Shown piece after piece: positions 44,532 through 54,327 of a DNA stretch of 64,000 nucleotides. Both the position numbers and the translations under genes were made by a program. The notes under the pieces were generated by a model, which was not told the origin of the DNA, did not search any database, and saw only the letters and a list, made by a program, of their open reading frames with translations. This DNA comes from Pedobacter sp. AJM (GTDB lineage Bacteria; Bacteroidota; Bacteroidia; Sphingobacteriales; Sphingobacteriaceae), in NCBI RefSeq assembly GCF_002197755.1, contig NZ_NHOT01000002.1, positions 124,001-188,000 on the forward strand. The letters are read 5' to 3'. Every line of letters begins with the position of its first letter. The first letter of the stretch is position 1.

Positions 44532-44694
44532 TTACTTACGTAACACACTATTTTAACGTTTATGGATAAACTCAAGTTATGCAGAAAATCTTTTTGGAAA
44601 AGATCGCATTTCTTATATTAAGTATTACAACTCAAATTTTTATAAAAAAAGGAAAACCAATTATTTAAATTATCCTGAAAATAACAGCACGTGA
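44528..44694 (+). pseudogene. Short broken gene fragment
   Basis: An ATG overlapping the previous stop (ATGA) opens MITYVTHYFNVYG then stops. A shifted frame directly continues as LWINSSYAENLFGKDRISY and runs to the TGA at 44692. Reading both together gives a 55-residue protein-like sequence, so one frameshift in a formerly coupled gene is likely. THYFN recalls GT2 starts, but no family can be claimed. Confidence 0.35.
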
Positions 44695-44724
44695 TATTGA
44701 GAAATAAAATAATTACTTCTGTAA

Positions 44725-45672
44725 ATGGTTGATGTTAGCATTATAATACCAACCTACAATCGTTTATGGTGTTTACCAAGAGCTATAAGTAGTTGTTTGA
44801 ATACGAAATGTAATGTAGAAATAATTGTTGTAGATGACGGAAGTACTGACGGAACGTGGGATTGGCTTTCAACTCAAACAAAAATAATAGCTCTTTACCA
44901 GCAAAATCAAGGACAAACATATGCTATAAACCGAGGAGTTAGTATTGCTTCCGGCAAGTATATAAGATTTTTGGATAGCGATGATTTTCTAACAGAAAGC
45001 ACAATAGACGACCAGTTTAAAGTAGCGGAAGATAATTTCGCTGACCTTGTTTATTCAAAGGTGGATATCTATAACAACGATAATGGTCAGATATTCAAAT
45101 CACCTGGAATTGAGAAATGGAACGACTTTTTAGAAATTCAATTGAGTAATAGACCTGGAAGTCACTTTTTAGGCATGCTATTTAAAACGAACCATGTTAA
45201 AAATATACCTAGAAGAGCAGATTTTGCTTTAAGGGAAGATAGAATGTTTTTACTTGAATATGGTCTTTTAGAACCAAAAACTGTTTTTTTAGATATTTGT
45301 GCTGGATATTGGGTTAAGCATAATGACCAAATGCAAGCGAATTATCAGGGATTGAAAGCTCAAGTAACAAATTGGCAACACTTAAATATTTATAAAAATA
45401 TAGTTCAACACCTTCAATCTAATAACAAATTAACGCAGGGCAGAAGAAATGCGGTGAGTGAATCCCTTTGGCCATTAGCACACTGGATTGCGAAAGCTCA
45501 CCTCAAAGAAGCTATTGAAATTGTTAAATGGATATATGAGCTTAATCCGGATTTTCAAATCCCTGAAACCGGGCTTTTGGGATGGTGCTACAGAAAATTA
45601 GGATTCACAACTACTGAAAAGATTTTAGTTATTAGAAGATTATTATTTGGAAATAATTTTATCAGGTATTAA
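44725..45672 (+). CDS. Glycosyltransferase family 2
   Basis: 315-aa GT-A enzyme: VSIIIPTYNRLWCLPRAI, EIIVVDDGSTDGTW and FLDSDDFL (about 88-95). An LREDRMFLLEYG segment follows in the catalytic part and the C-terminal third is helical. It ends 6 bp before the next gene. Donor unknown. Confidence 0.92.
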   Translation: MVDVSIIIPTYNRLWCLPRAISSCLNTKCNVEIIVVDDGSTDGTWDWLSTQTKIIALYQQNQGQTYAINRGVSIASGKYIRFLDSDDFLTESTIDDQFKVAEDNFADLVYSKVDIYNNDNGQIFKSPGIEKWNDFLEIQLSNRPGSHFLGMLFKTNHVKNIPRRADFALREDRMFLLEYGLLEPKTVFLDICAGYWVKHNDQMQANYQGLKAQVTNWQHLNIYKNIVQHLQSNNKLTQGRRNAVSESLWPLAHWIAKAHLKEAIEIVKWIYELNPDFQIPETGLLGWCYRKLGFTTTEKILVIRRLLFGNNFIRY

Positions 45673-45678
45673 AGATAT

Positions 45679-46659
45679 ATGTCTCATATAAATCTCTTCT
45701 ATTCAGAACCAGATCCGGATCGATGGATAAAATTTGATCGTTATCCGAGGAGATGGATTCGCAGAATACTGAGAGGTAAGCCCAAACCTGGTGGTGTGAT
45801 GATGGTAGCGCTTGAGCTTATAAAGGGACTGGAACTATTAAACATTCCCTACCGGTTCAACGACTATAAATATGCTAAACAACATCCAGAAGAATTAATT
45901 GGGGTTATCGGCAAGCCACATCTAATATTTGAAAGAAGATTCAAAAATCCAATTCTGTTTGGTGCTGGTGTTTTCTCACATCCAATCGAATGTCCTGACT
46001 TATTTCAAAAATATCCCAATGTCAAAAAAATATTGGTACCTGGTGAATGGATGAAAGAAATGTGCGAACCTTATTATGGCAATCAAGTAAAAAGCTGGGC
46101 AGTTGGTATTGACAGCAACCTTTGGGAATCTACCAACAATAAACCAAAAGAATATGATTTCCTCATTTACGATAAAGTGAGATGGAATTATGAAAGCCTA
46201 AAAGACGAACTTATTAATCCAATCTATAAAATTCTTAAAGAAAAGAATTTGTCTTATCACATTATCAAGTACGGCAATTATATACCAAGCCAACTAAGGG
46301 ATATGATTGAGATGAGTAAAGCAGTAATTTTTCTTTGTGAACACGAAACGCAAGGCATTGCCTATCAGCAAATCCTTTCAACAGATACCCCAATTTTTGC
46401 ATGGGATAGAGGCGGATTTTGGCAAGACCCTTACTATTACCCGGAAAAGGTTAAGTTTCAGCCCGTGAGTTCTGTACCATACTGGGATAATAGATGTGGA
46501 CTGAAGTTTAGAGATATAAACCAGTTCAATGAGCTATTGCCTCAATTTCTTGACCAGCTCCAAAATCATAACTTCGAGCCCAGGCAGTATATTTTAGAAA
46601 ATTTAACATTGAAGATTTGTACACAGCAATATGTCGATATCTATCAATCATTACTTTAG
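45679..46659 (+). CDS. Probable GT-B glycosyltransferase
   Basis: 326 aa. The N-terminal half has a glycine-loop-like KPKPGGVMMVALELIKGL (about 34-51), and the C-terminal half shows FLCEHETQGIAYQQILSTD (about 220-238), comparable to the EX7E donor site of GT4-like enzymes with altered residues, then FAWDRGGFW. Not a standard GT4 by eye but clearly related in layout. It abuts the next gene with no gap. Confidence 0.72.
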   Translation: MSHINLFYSEPDPDRWIKFDRYPRRWIRRILRGKPKPGGVMMVALELIKGLELLNIPYRFNDYKYAKQHPEELIGVIGKPHLIFERRFKNPILFGAGVFSHPIECPDLFQKYPNVKKILVPGEWMKEMCEPYYGNQVKSWAVGIDSNLWESTNNKPKEYDFLIYDKVRWNYESLKDELINPIYKILKEKNLSYHIIKYGNYIPSQLRDMIEMSKAVIFLCEHETQGIAYQQILSTDTPIFAWDRGGFWQDPYYYPEKVKFQPVSSVPYWDNRCGLKFRDINQFNELLPQFLDQLQNHNFEPRQYILENLTLKICTQQYVDIYQSLL

Positions 46660-47679
46660 ATGAGAATTTTAGTTATAATGGATCCTGGAATTCCAATTCC
46701 CCCACCCTTATATGGCGGGCATGAACGTTTAGTAGATATGTTTGTTAAGGAGTATATCAATAAAGGGCATGATGTAAGTTTACTGGCGGGACCAGATTCC
46801 AAATCACCTGGCAAGACATTCCATTTTGGCATTAATGACCTTAAAAGATCCAAATGGCAGAAAATAAAAGAAGTGATGTACGCGTGGAGATTCCTGATTC
46901 GCCGCAGAAACGATTTCGATCTGATCCACAATTTTGGTCGGCTTGCATATCTCCTGCCCATTATCAATACTAAACAAACAAAACTTATGACCTATGGCCG
47001 TGAAGTTTCGCAGCGTGGAATCAGATTGACCAATTTATTGCCTAATAATAAACTCACTTTTACCGGTTGCAGCGATTATTGTGTTTCCACCGGTAACATC
47101 GCAGGGAGTTGGAAAACAGTATACAATGCAATCGACTTTTCGAAATATGAATTTCAAGATCAGGTTGAGGAAAATGCTCCTTTGATGTTTCTAGGTAGAA
47201 TGGATAAAATAAAAGGCTTACATCATGCAATTGATGTTGCCTTGGCTACACATAACAAACTTTGGATTGGAGGTAATATTCCGAATACACCTGACAATCT
47301 GAGATACTACGAGCAGGTGATAAAACCCAGAATAGATGGCCAGCAAATTATTTATTTAGGAGCGCTGGATGATTGTGCAAAAAATACATACTTAGGAAAA
47401 TCGAAAGGACTTCTTTTCCCTATTGAATGGGACGAACCTTTTGGAATGGTAATGGTTGAAGCAATGGCCTGTGGAACACCCGTTATTGCTTTTAAAAAGG
47501 GTGCTGTTCCAGAAGTTATAAAAGAAAGTATAAACGGCTTAGTGGTAAATAATATAGTTGAAATGATTTACGCTATTAAAAAACTGCCTAGTCTTTCACG
47601 TAGGACGTGCCGGGATGATGCGTTTAAGAGATTTGATACCAAAGTAATCGCAGAAGCGTATTTAAAATTACATTCATGA
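46660..47679 (+). CDS. Glycosyltransferase family 4
   Basis: 339-aa GT-B enzyme. PGIPIPPPLYGGHERLVDMF is the acceptor loop, and the donor site carries MFLGRMDKIKGLHHAI and PIEWDEPFGMVMVEAMACG (about 247-265) with the two EX7E glutamates. Overlaps the FkbM-type gene by 4 bp (ATGA). This PPPLYGG start is common in EPS-locus GT4 enzymes. Confidence 0.93.
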   Translation: MRILVIMDPGIPIPPPLYGGHERLVDMFVKEYINKGHDVSLLAGPDSKSPGKTFHFGINDLKRSKWQKIKEVMYAWRFLIRRRNDFDLIHNFGRLAYLLPIINTKQTKLMTYGREVSQRGIRLTNLLPNNKLTFTGCSDYCVSTGNIAGSWKTVYNAIDFSKYEFQDQVEENAPLMFLGRMDKIKGLHHAIDVALATHNKLWIGGNIPNTPDNLRYYEQVIKPRIDGQQIIYLGALDDCAKNTYLGKSKGLLFPIEWDEPFGMVMVEAMACGTPVIAFKKGAVPEVIKESINGLVVNNIVEMIYAIKKLPSLSRRTCRDDAFKRFDTKVIAEAYLKLHS

Positions 47680-48386
47680 TTAAAAAGCTAATCCCCCAAA
47701 AGCTGATTAACTACTTAAAAATTAAACTTGGTGTGCCGAGTCAGAAATCGAGCCTTACTAAGTTAAAAAATTTAGGTTTCGAACCTAAAAACATACTTGA
47801 TATCGGTGCCTATGAAGGAAATTGGGCTATAGAAATCGCAGAGATATTCCCTGAAGCACGTATTTTAATGATTGAAGGACAACGCTCAAAAGAAGATAAA
47901 CTGCTTAAAATTGCAAAAAACCTTAAAAATGCAGAAGTCTTAATTGCTTTGCTTGGTGCAGAAGTTAAAATGGTGAATTTTAATATTTATGAAACAGCCA
48001 GTTCTGTATTTACAGAAAACAATGTTACCAATGCAAAGATTGAAGAAGTACAACTAAATTTATTAGATGATATTCTTGAAAATCAGTATACGAATGCGAT
48101 TGATTTTATTAAAATTGACACTCAAGGGTATGAGCTTGAAATATTAAAAGGCGGACTTAAAACGTTACATAATGCTCAAGCAGTCTTGCTTGAAGTTTCA
48201 CTCCTAAATATATATAATGATGCTCCATTGGTTGATCAGGTTATGGCTTTTATGAGCGAGAACGGGTACGCGCTTTATGATATTTGCACTTTAATGCCCA
48301 GACCATACGATAAAGCGCTTTTCCAATCTGACTTTTTGTTTCTCAAAAAGGATCATTTATTAAGATCTTCTAGCAGATGGGATTGA
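47676..48386 (+). CDS. FkbM-family methyltransferase
   Basis: 236-aa SAM-dependent methyltransferase, likely for sugar O-methylation. SAM motif I is ILDIGAYEGNWAIE (about 39-52), and the family hallmark is FIKIDTQGYELEILKGG (about 146-162). It overlaps its neighbours by 4 and 10 bp. A second FkbM enzyme lies at 50891, so the glycan may carry two methyl groups. Confidence 0.9.
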   Translation: MIKKLIPQKLINYLKIKLGVPSQKSSLTKLKNLGFEPKNILDIGAYEGNWAIEIAEIFPEARILMIEGQRSKEDKLLKIAKNLKNAEVLIALLGAEVKMVNFNIYETASSVFTENNVTNAKIEEVQLNLLDDILENQYTNAIDFIKIDTQGYELEILKGGLKTLHNAQAVLLEVSLLNIYNDAPLVDQVMAFMSENGYALYDICTLMPRPYDKALFQSDFLFLKKDHLLRSSSRWD

Positions 48387-49594
48387 ATTCATCCAAGATA
48401 GTTTTAATTACTTCCGGCCAGCCTGCACTAAACCCAAGGTTGGTTAAAGAAGCCGATTTGTTAGCCGAAGCAGGTTACGAAGTAATCGTGATCTATCAGC
48501 ACTGGAATGACTGGGCAACAGAAGTGGAAAAAACTTTGCTTCCTCAAAAGCAATGGGAAGCTATTCAAGTTGGTGGTTCTCCAAAAAACCAGGCCATCTT
48601 ATATTGGTACACCAGGATAAGATTTAAAATAGCACGCCTGTTGTATAAATATTTTAAATTATTACCAGATGAAGCAATTGCACGGAGTACAACCTTGCTG
48701 CTTAGCCATGCAAAAAAACATGTAGCAGATCTTTACATTGCCCATAACCTTGGAGCATTATCTGCTGCAGTAAAAGCAGCACAAGCCCATCATGCAAAAT
48801 GTGGCTTCGATGCTGAAGATTTTCACAGGTATGAGAATGCGGATAATCAAAATCATCCTATTGTAAAGCTAAATACACTCATCGAAAATACATACATTCC
48901 ACAAATTGATTATTTAACCGCATCAAGCCCGCTTACCTCGGCCGCTTACTCACAAATATTCAACAGGGGATGTCCCGTAATATTAAACGTCCTCCCAAAA
49001 ACTAAAAACAAACAGTTTTTTAGCAATAACGCAATACTGAGAATCTTTTGGTTTTCACAAACTATAGGAGATAATAGAGGTATAGAAACAATAATTGAAG
49101 CCCTTAACATCTCTGATAATAAGTTTGAACTACACTTACTTGGCAGCGTGGATCTGCAATATGCCGAAACACTAAAGAATCAACTTGCAATAAATAAGAG
49201 TCAAATTCATTTTCATTCTCCAATAACACCCGAAAAGCTACCAGCTTTTGCAAGCCAATTTGACATTGGAATAGCCTCAGAAACAGGGTTTTCAAAAAAC
49301 AATAAATATGCACTAAGCAATAAAATTTTTACTTATATCCAAACTGGTTTAGTAACCATAGCAAGTGATACGCCAGCTCAAAAAGAATTATTAACAAAAT
49401 ACCCGAATATTGGCTCACTCTACAGAATTGGCAATGCCAGTCAGTTGGCAGCAGTATTAGATCAATATCAGAATGATCGCAACCTGCTATTGGTTCAAAA
49501 AACAGCTGCATTTGATTTGGGACAATCAGCGCTTAACTGGGAGGTAGAGGGCAAAAAACTGTTAGCATTGATTAGAAGTACATTCGAAGTTTGA
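48377..49594 (+). CDS. Glycosyltransferase family 4-like
   Basis: 405-aa GT-B enzyme. ITSGQPALNPRLVKEADLLAEAG split at the start is typical of a group of Bacteroidota GT4-like proteins. The donor half includes IFWFSQTIGDNRGIE (about 218) and IGIASETGFSKNNKYALSNK (about 296-315), where a Ser/Asn pair takes the usual EX7E place. Overlap with the next gene is TTGA. Confidence 0.82.
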   Translation: MGLNSSKIVLITSGQPALNPRLVKEADLLAEAGYEVIVIYQHWNDWATEVEKTLLPQKQWEAIQVGGSPKNQAILYWYTRIRFKIARLLYKYFKLLPDEAIARSTTLLLSHAKKHVADLYIAHNLGALSAAVKAAQAHHAKCGFDAEDFHRYENADNQNHPIVKLNTLIENTYIPQIDYLTASSPLTSAAYSQIFNRGCPVILNVLPKTKNKQFFSNNAILRIFWFSQTIGDNRGIETIIEALNISDNKFELHLLGSVDLQYAETLKNQLAINKSQIHFHSPITPEKLPAFASQFDIGIASETGFSKNNKYALSNKIFTYIQTGLVTIASDTPAQKELLTKYPNIGSLYRIGNASQLAAVLDQYQNDRNLLLVQKTAAFDLGQSALNWEVEGKKLLALIRSTFEV

Positions 49595-50898
49595 AAAAGA
49601 TCCTCATCATTTCCCCCTATTTTCCTCCAGTAAATTCGGCAGATATGCAACGCATCAGAATGAGCCTGCCCTATTTTTCCTCCCATGGATGGGAACCTGC
49701 GGTGGTAGTGGTAGATCCGGAATATACCGACCTGCCGACTGATACCCTTTTGAATGAAAATATTCCTGCCAGCTTAACCATCCACCAGGTAAAGGCATTA
49801 CAAAAAAAATGGACGAGTAAGATGGGTTTAGGCAGTATTGCTTTACGTGCTTTATGGTTCTATAAGAGAAAGGTGAATCAATTGCTCAAAAGTGAAAAAT
49901 TTGACCTCATTTATTTTAGCACTACACAATTCCCCGTATTAATTCTGGGCCCGTACTGGAAAAAAAAATTCGGGGTTCCGTATATAATCGATATGCAGGA
50001 TCCCTGGCGTTCTGAATACTACCAGGACAAACCGAAGAGCGAACGCCCGAAAAAGCACTGGTTTTCATATCGATTGAACAAGTTTTTAGAGCCCATTGCC
50101 ATGCAAAAAGTTGATGGGTTGATCAGTGTTTCAAAAGGCTATTTAGATACACTGACCGAACGGTATCCCCAATTAAATGATTTACCAAAACGCATAATCA
50201 CATTTGCCGCATTTCCTCCAGATTTCGAGACGGTAAGGAAACACCGCGCAGAATTCAACCTACCCTATCTAAAAACCGCATCGAATTATAATTTTGTATA
50301 TGTCGGCCGCGGCGGCCACGATCTTAAACAGGCAGCGGAAATTTTATTTTCGGCATTTCAAACCGGGCTTAAAGCACATCCCGGGTTATTTAAACATGCC
50401 CGCTTTCACTTTATCGGCACCAGTTACGCCCCCAAAGGAGAAGGAGTTGCCACTATTCAACCCATTGCCCGACAAATGAATATCTCAACATATGTAAATG
50501 AACAAACCGATCGTTTACCTTTTTATCAAAGCCTGTTCACACTCGATAATGCTGATCATTTACTGATACTGGGATCTGAAGATAAAAGCTATACCGCGTC
50601 TAAAATCTTTCCTTATATTTTATCTGACAAACCCATACTGGCCTTTTTTCACTCTGAAAGCAGTGCCGCACAAATTATTAGTGAATGCCAGGCGGGCACG
50701 GTGATTCCATTGGAAGAAGATGCTATCCATTTACAGAAGATAGTGTATGAATATTTGCATCGGGCACTGCTAGGCAGACAAAAACCTGCGAAAACCGATT
50801 GGAAAGCCTTTGAAAATTATGAAGCGTTTAACATGTGCCGTAAGCAGTGTGAAGTTTTTAATGAAGTAATAGCAAATGCGGAAAGAAAAAATGGTTAA
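49591..50898 (+). CDS. Glycosyltransferase, GT4-like GT-B
   Basis: 435 aa, TTG start overlapping the previous stop (TTGA). ISPYFPPVNSADMQRIRM is the acceptor loop and FGVPYIIDMQDPWRSEYY (about 130-147) is a hallmark of this GT4-like group. The donor side has NYNFVYVGRGGHDLKQAAE (about 231) and LLILGSEDKSYTASKIFPYI (about 327-346). Cytoplasmic; sugar unknown. Confidence 0.85.
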   Translation: MKKILIISPYFPPVNSADMQRIRMSLPYFSSHGWEPAVVVVDPEYTDLPTDTLLNENIPASLTIHQVKALQKKWTSKMGLGSIALRALWFYKRKVNQLLKSEKFDLIYFSTTQFPVLILGPYWKKKFGVPYIIDMQDPWRSEYYQDKPKSERPKKHWFSYRLNKFLEPIAMQKVDGLISVSKGYLDTLTERYPQLNDLPKRIITFAAFPPDFETVRKHRAEFNLPYLKTASNYNFVYVGRGGHDLKQAAEILFSAFQTGLKAHPGLFKHARFHFIGTSYAPKGEGVATIQPIARQMNISTYVNEQTDRLPFYQSLFTLDNADHLLILGSEDKSYTASKIFPYILSDKPILAFFHSESSAAQIISECQAGTVIPLEEDAIHLQKIVYEYLHRALLGRQKPAKTDWKAFENYEAFNMCRKQCEVFNEVIANAERKNG

Positions 50899-51733
50899 AA
50901 AATCTATACATCGTTTGTTGCGCTTCATTTTAAGGAGGAAGCTATTTAAAGGCCAATTCAGAATTTTCCTGTCACTGTTCAAACGTCATATCCTTCATGG
51001 AATAATCACCATTACCCGGCCATTGTCTGGAAATTTTCGCTTAAATGTAAATACCGGTAACTTTATTGATGCAGCTATATATTTTACTGGTGATTACGAA
51101 CCCTATTTAAAAAAACAATATCAAAAACTGATCAACCCTGGAGACTATGTCATGGATATTGGTGCCAATATTGGCTTCCACACGATGTATTTTGCTGAAC
51201 TTTGCGGACCTGATGGAATGGTATTTGCCTTTGAACCCATCCAATTCAACTACGATGCTTTATTGGATAATTTATCATTAAATAGCTTCACTCAAATACG
51301 CACTGTTAATGCTGCCTTAGGAAATGAAAACAGGGAAATGGATATACATATCGATCCATCAGCGAAAAATCCAGGAGCATATAACCTCCTTAGCGAAGGA
51401 GAAAAAAACACCTTTATAACCTGCCTGAAGGGTGATGATTATCTTTCGAGTATAGCACTTAAAAACATCAATTTTATAAAAATTGATGTTGAAGGTTATG
51501 AATATGAAGTATTGAAAGGTTTGAAACAAACGATACTACGTTTTCGCCCCACTATAATTTTTGAATATGACCGGAATTACCAGCTCAAGATGAACGCAGA
51601 TGCCAGGGTTATTTTTGATTTCTTAAAAGAGCTAAAATATAATTTTTACTGTGTTGATGGTTATGGTGTACGAAAGCCTTTTACATATAATGAGCATGTA
51701 CAGGGTGCTGAAATCATAGCACTTGCAAATTAA
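50891..51733 (+). CDS. FkbM-family methyltransferase
   Basis: 280 aa from the ATG at 50891 (an ATG five codons upstream, at 50876, is equally open). SAM motif I is VMDIGANIGFHTMYFA (about 85-100), followed by FAFEPIQFNYDAL and the FkbM hallmark FIKIDVEGYEYEVLKGL (near 195). The basic N-terminus (KKSIHRLLRFILRRK) may bind membrane. It is distinct in sequence from the FkbM enzyme at 47676. Confidence 0.9.
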   Translation: MVKKSIHRLLRFILRRKLFKGQFRIFLSLFKRHILHGIITITRPLSGNFRLNVNTGNFIDAAIYFTGDYEPYLKKQYQKLINPGDYVMDIGANIGFHTMYFAELCGPDGMVFAFEPIQFNYDALLDNLSLNSFTQIRTVNAALGNENREMDIHIDPSAKNPGAYNLLSEGEKNTFITCLKGDDYLSSIALKNINFIKIDVEGYEYEVLKGLKQTILRFRPTIIFEYDRNYQLKMNADARVIFDFLKELKYNFYCVDGYGVRKPFTYNEHVQGAEIIALAN

Positions 51734-51734
51734 C

Positions 51735-52928
51735 ATGAAAAAACTCGCCATCATTGTTACCCATCCCATCCAGTATTACGTACCTGTTTATCAGCAACTT
51801 GCTAAAGCCTGCCATTTGAAAGTTTTCTATACCTGGGGAGAGCAGGGTGCCACATCAAAATATGATCCTGGTTTTAAAAAACATGTTCAATGGGATATTC
51901 CACTACTGGATGGTTATGATTTTGAGTTTTTAAAAAATACATCCAAAAATCCCGGATCACACCATTATAAAGGCATCATTAATCCTCAATTAATTGGAAG
52001 CATCAAAGCCTTTCAGCCAGATGCAATACTCATTTACGGCTGGGCTTATCAAAGTCATCTTGCGGTGTTGCGCTACTTTAAAGGAAAAATTCCACTATGG
52101 TTCCGTGGTGATTCTACCCTGCTGGATAAAGGTACCGGCCTTAAACAGTTGTTGCGGAATTTATTTTTAAAATGGGTTTACCGTCATGTAGACCGGGCGT
52201 TTTTTGTCGGCAGTGCAAACCAGGCATATTTTTTAAGATTTGGCCTGCAAAACAGGCAACTCATTCTTGCACCGCATGCAATAGACAATAGCCGTTTTGC
52301 GGCAGACAGATCAGATGAGGCCCTTTTGCTCAGGAAAAAACTGGGTATTGATCAGGACGCATTAGTCATTCTATTTGCCGGGAAGCTGGAGAAAAAGAAA
52401 AATCCTGAATTATTATTGCATGCTTTTATCGATATGAATATAGATAACGTTCATCTGCTCTTTGTCGGGAATGGCGAACTGGAAGCTGTTTTAAAGCAAA
52501 GCATTGAAGGACTGGAAACGGATAACACTGATACAATCAACTCACCCTTACACACGAAGATTCATTTTATAGATTTCCAGAATCAGACGGATATGCCTGT
52601 AGTTTACCAGGCATGTGATCTATTCTGCCTACCTTCACAGGGTCCTGGTGAAACCTGGGGGCTGGCTGTTAATGAAGCCATGGCTGCAGGCAAAGCGATT
52701 TTGGTTTCTGATCGGGTAGGTAGTGCAAAAGATTTAATTTCAGAAGGAATAAATGGCAACATATTTATTTCAGGTGATTTAACCGACCTGAAAAATAAAC
52801 TATTGATCTTAACTGCAGACCGTGAACAGCTATCGGCCATGGGGCAGGTAAGTAAAGAGATGATTCAAAACTGGACATTCAAACATCAGGTTAACGCATT
52901 GATTAAAACATTACATGAAGGGCACTAA
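51735..52928 (+). CDS. Glycosyltransferase family 4
   Basis: 397 aa from the ATG at 51735 (KKLAIIVTHPIQYYVPVY); the frame is open to an upstream TTG but the ATG is the natural start. FRGDSTLLDKG near 136 and the donor motifs FAGKLEKKKNPELLLHAF (about 214) and LPSQGPGETWGLAVNEAMAAG (about 299-319) mark a GT4. It overlaps the Wzy-like gene by 14 bp, placing it in the last block with the exosortase. Confidence 0.92.
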   Translation: MKKLAIIVTHPIQYYVPVYQQLAKACHLKVFYTWGEQGATSKYDPGFKKHVQWDIPLLDGYDFEFLKNTSKNPGSHHYKGIINPQLIGSIKAFQPDAILIYGWAYQSHLAVLRYFKGKIPLWFRGDSTLLDKGTGLKQLLRNLFLKWVYRHVDRAFFVGSANQAYFLRFGLQNRQLILAPHAIDNSRFAADRSDEALLLRKKLGIDQDALVILFAGKLEKKKNPELLLHAFIDMNIDNVHLLFVGNGELEAVLKQSIEGLETDNTDTINSPLHTKIHFIDFQNQTDMPVVYQACDLFCLPSQGPGETWGLAVNEAMAAGKAILVSDRVGSAKDLISEGINGNIFISGDLTDLKNKLLILTADREQLSAMGQVSKEMIQNWTFKHQVNALIKTLHEGH

Positions 52929-54327
52929 GCACGTTTACTATATCCTATTGTATATACCGTACTTGCTCAGCGTGGCTGTACGATCTTTACCCCATAGTTC
53001 TTATTTAATTGCCTGGTTTGGCTCATTCTTTATCTTTTGGGTGTGTTTCAAAGGGATCATTAAAAAACTCCCAAATGATCTGCCCCTCTTTGAACAATTA
53101 TTAAGACCTGTCTTTTTTCTGCATGTCATCTTTGCAGGCTATATGGCCTGTACTTCTATTTTTTATTATGTGAATGCTTTAGGTTATGAATATTTCAGTT
53201 ATGTGGGAAACAGGGATTTTTTATCAGGAGATATTTATAAGTCCATTGCGCTTTGTCAGCGTTATTATGTTTTAGGGCATGCTGCACTCGCGCATGGGAT
53301 TATTGCCGGGATGAATGATCCGCAGGAAAAAAAGTACCGGGTTTATGCACCATCCATGAGTAACTTATTATTGGGTATTTCAGTGGCATGTTTGCCGTTA
53401 GGCTATGTATTCTCTAAAATTGGCAGCTTAAACCAGTTTAGTGTGCAGTTAAGCGGCCTCAGTTTTGTGGCAGGCAGCATTGCACTGGCCTTTGCCATCC
53501 GGGAAAATAAAAGCGTTAATCTTTGGGCATCAGCAGGACTCTTTGTTTTAAATATGATGTCGGCCTTAAGTTCCGGATTTAAAGAACCCATCATCATTTG
53601 TGTATTACTGCTGGGTGTTTTTCTCCTGCCCGTTTACGGGAAAAAAGTATTACCCGTACTGATTCCAGTACTAGTTTTATTATTTTTTGTGCTCCCCACC
53701 TTTATCGGAAACTTTAGAAAAATATCTTCACAAGGGACGGACGCCATCACCGCTAGGAACAAAAGTTTCGACAGCATTTTCAACAATGATCACCTGAGCA
53801 ATGATTTACAGGAAGATAACTGGGCATTTTTAACCGGTCGTTTATCCGAAATCAGTATGTTTATTACCTATACACAATCTACCCCATATTATATCCCCTA
53901 CTACAAAACCAATCTGCTTAAAAGTGCCTTGCAAACTATCGTTCCACGTGTATTATGGCCTGGAAAGCCAAATGTTGAAGAATTGGTTATGAATCGGGTT
54001 TATGCTGCGAGAGTGGTTGACAGGGAAAGTATTGTATCGGCCAAGCCTGCATTTATTGTAGACTGTTACCTCTCTTATGGTGGAATAGGCATCTGGATAG
54101 GCCTGTTTTTATATGGATATGTCGCCCAGAACCTTTCAGCACTTGCAGAAAGGATGTTCGGCGGTTATTTTATGGGAACGGCCGTGATGTTTGCAGGTTT
54201 GTTTCAAATTCTGTGGCGGGGAAACAGTTTTGAATTTGTTGCAAATGCTGTTTTCTGGAGTTTGATCACCATGCTGATCTTTCAAAAGGTATTTAAAGCC
54301 AGGGGAATCTTATATCAAGCCAGTTGA
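52915..54327 (+). CDS. Polytopic membrane protein, Wzy-like polymerase candidate
   Basis: 470 aa with about 10 hydrophobic helices and a large hydrophilic loop (about 265-365) containing NFRKISSQGTDAITARN and TIVPRVLWPGKP, a P-R-x-(L/F)-W-P-x-K-P step also seen in O-antigen-ligase/polymerase-type proteins. This layout suits a Wzy-type glycan polymerase. Its location four genes before the exosortase fits a Wzy-like protein linked to it, as I recall for exosortase Y loci. Substrate unknown. Confidence 0.75.
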   Translation: MKGTKHVYYILLYIPYLLSVAVRSLPHSSYLIAWFGSFFIFWVCFKGIIKKLPNDLPLFEQLLRPVFFLHVIFAGYMACTSIFYYVNALGYEYFSYVGNRDFLSGDIYKSIALCQRYYVLGHAALAHGIIAGMNDPQEKKYRVYAPSMSNLLLGISVACLPLGYVFSKIGSLNQFSVQLSGLSFVAGSIALAFAIRENKSVNLWASAGLFVLNMMSALSSGFKEPIIICVLLLGVFLLPVYGKKVLPVLIPVLVLLFFVLPTFIGNFRKISSQGTDAITARNKSFDSIFNNDHLSNDLQEDNWAFLTGRLSEISMFITYTQSTPYYIPYYKTNLLKSALQTIVPRVLWPGKPNVEELVMNRVYAARVVDRESIVSAKPAFIVDCYLSYGGIGIWIGLFLYGYVAQNLSALAERMFGGYFMGTAVMFAGLFQILWRGNSFEFVANAVFWSLITMLIFQKVFKARGILYQAS

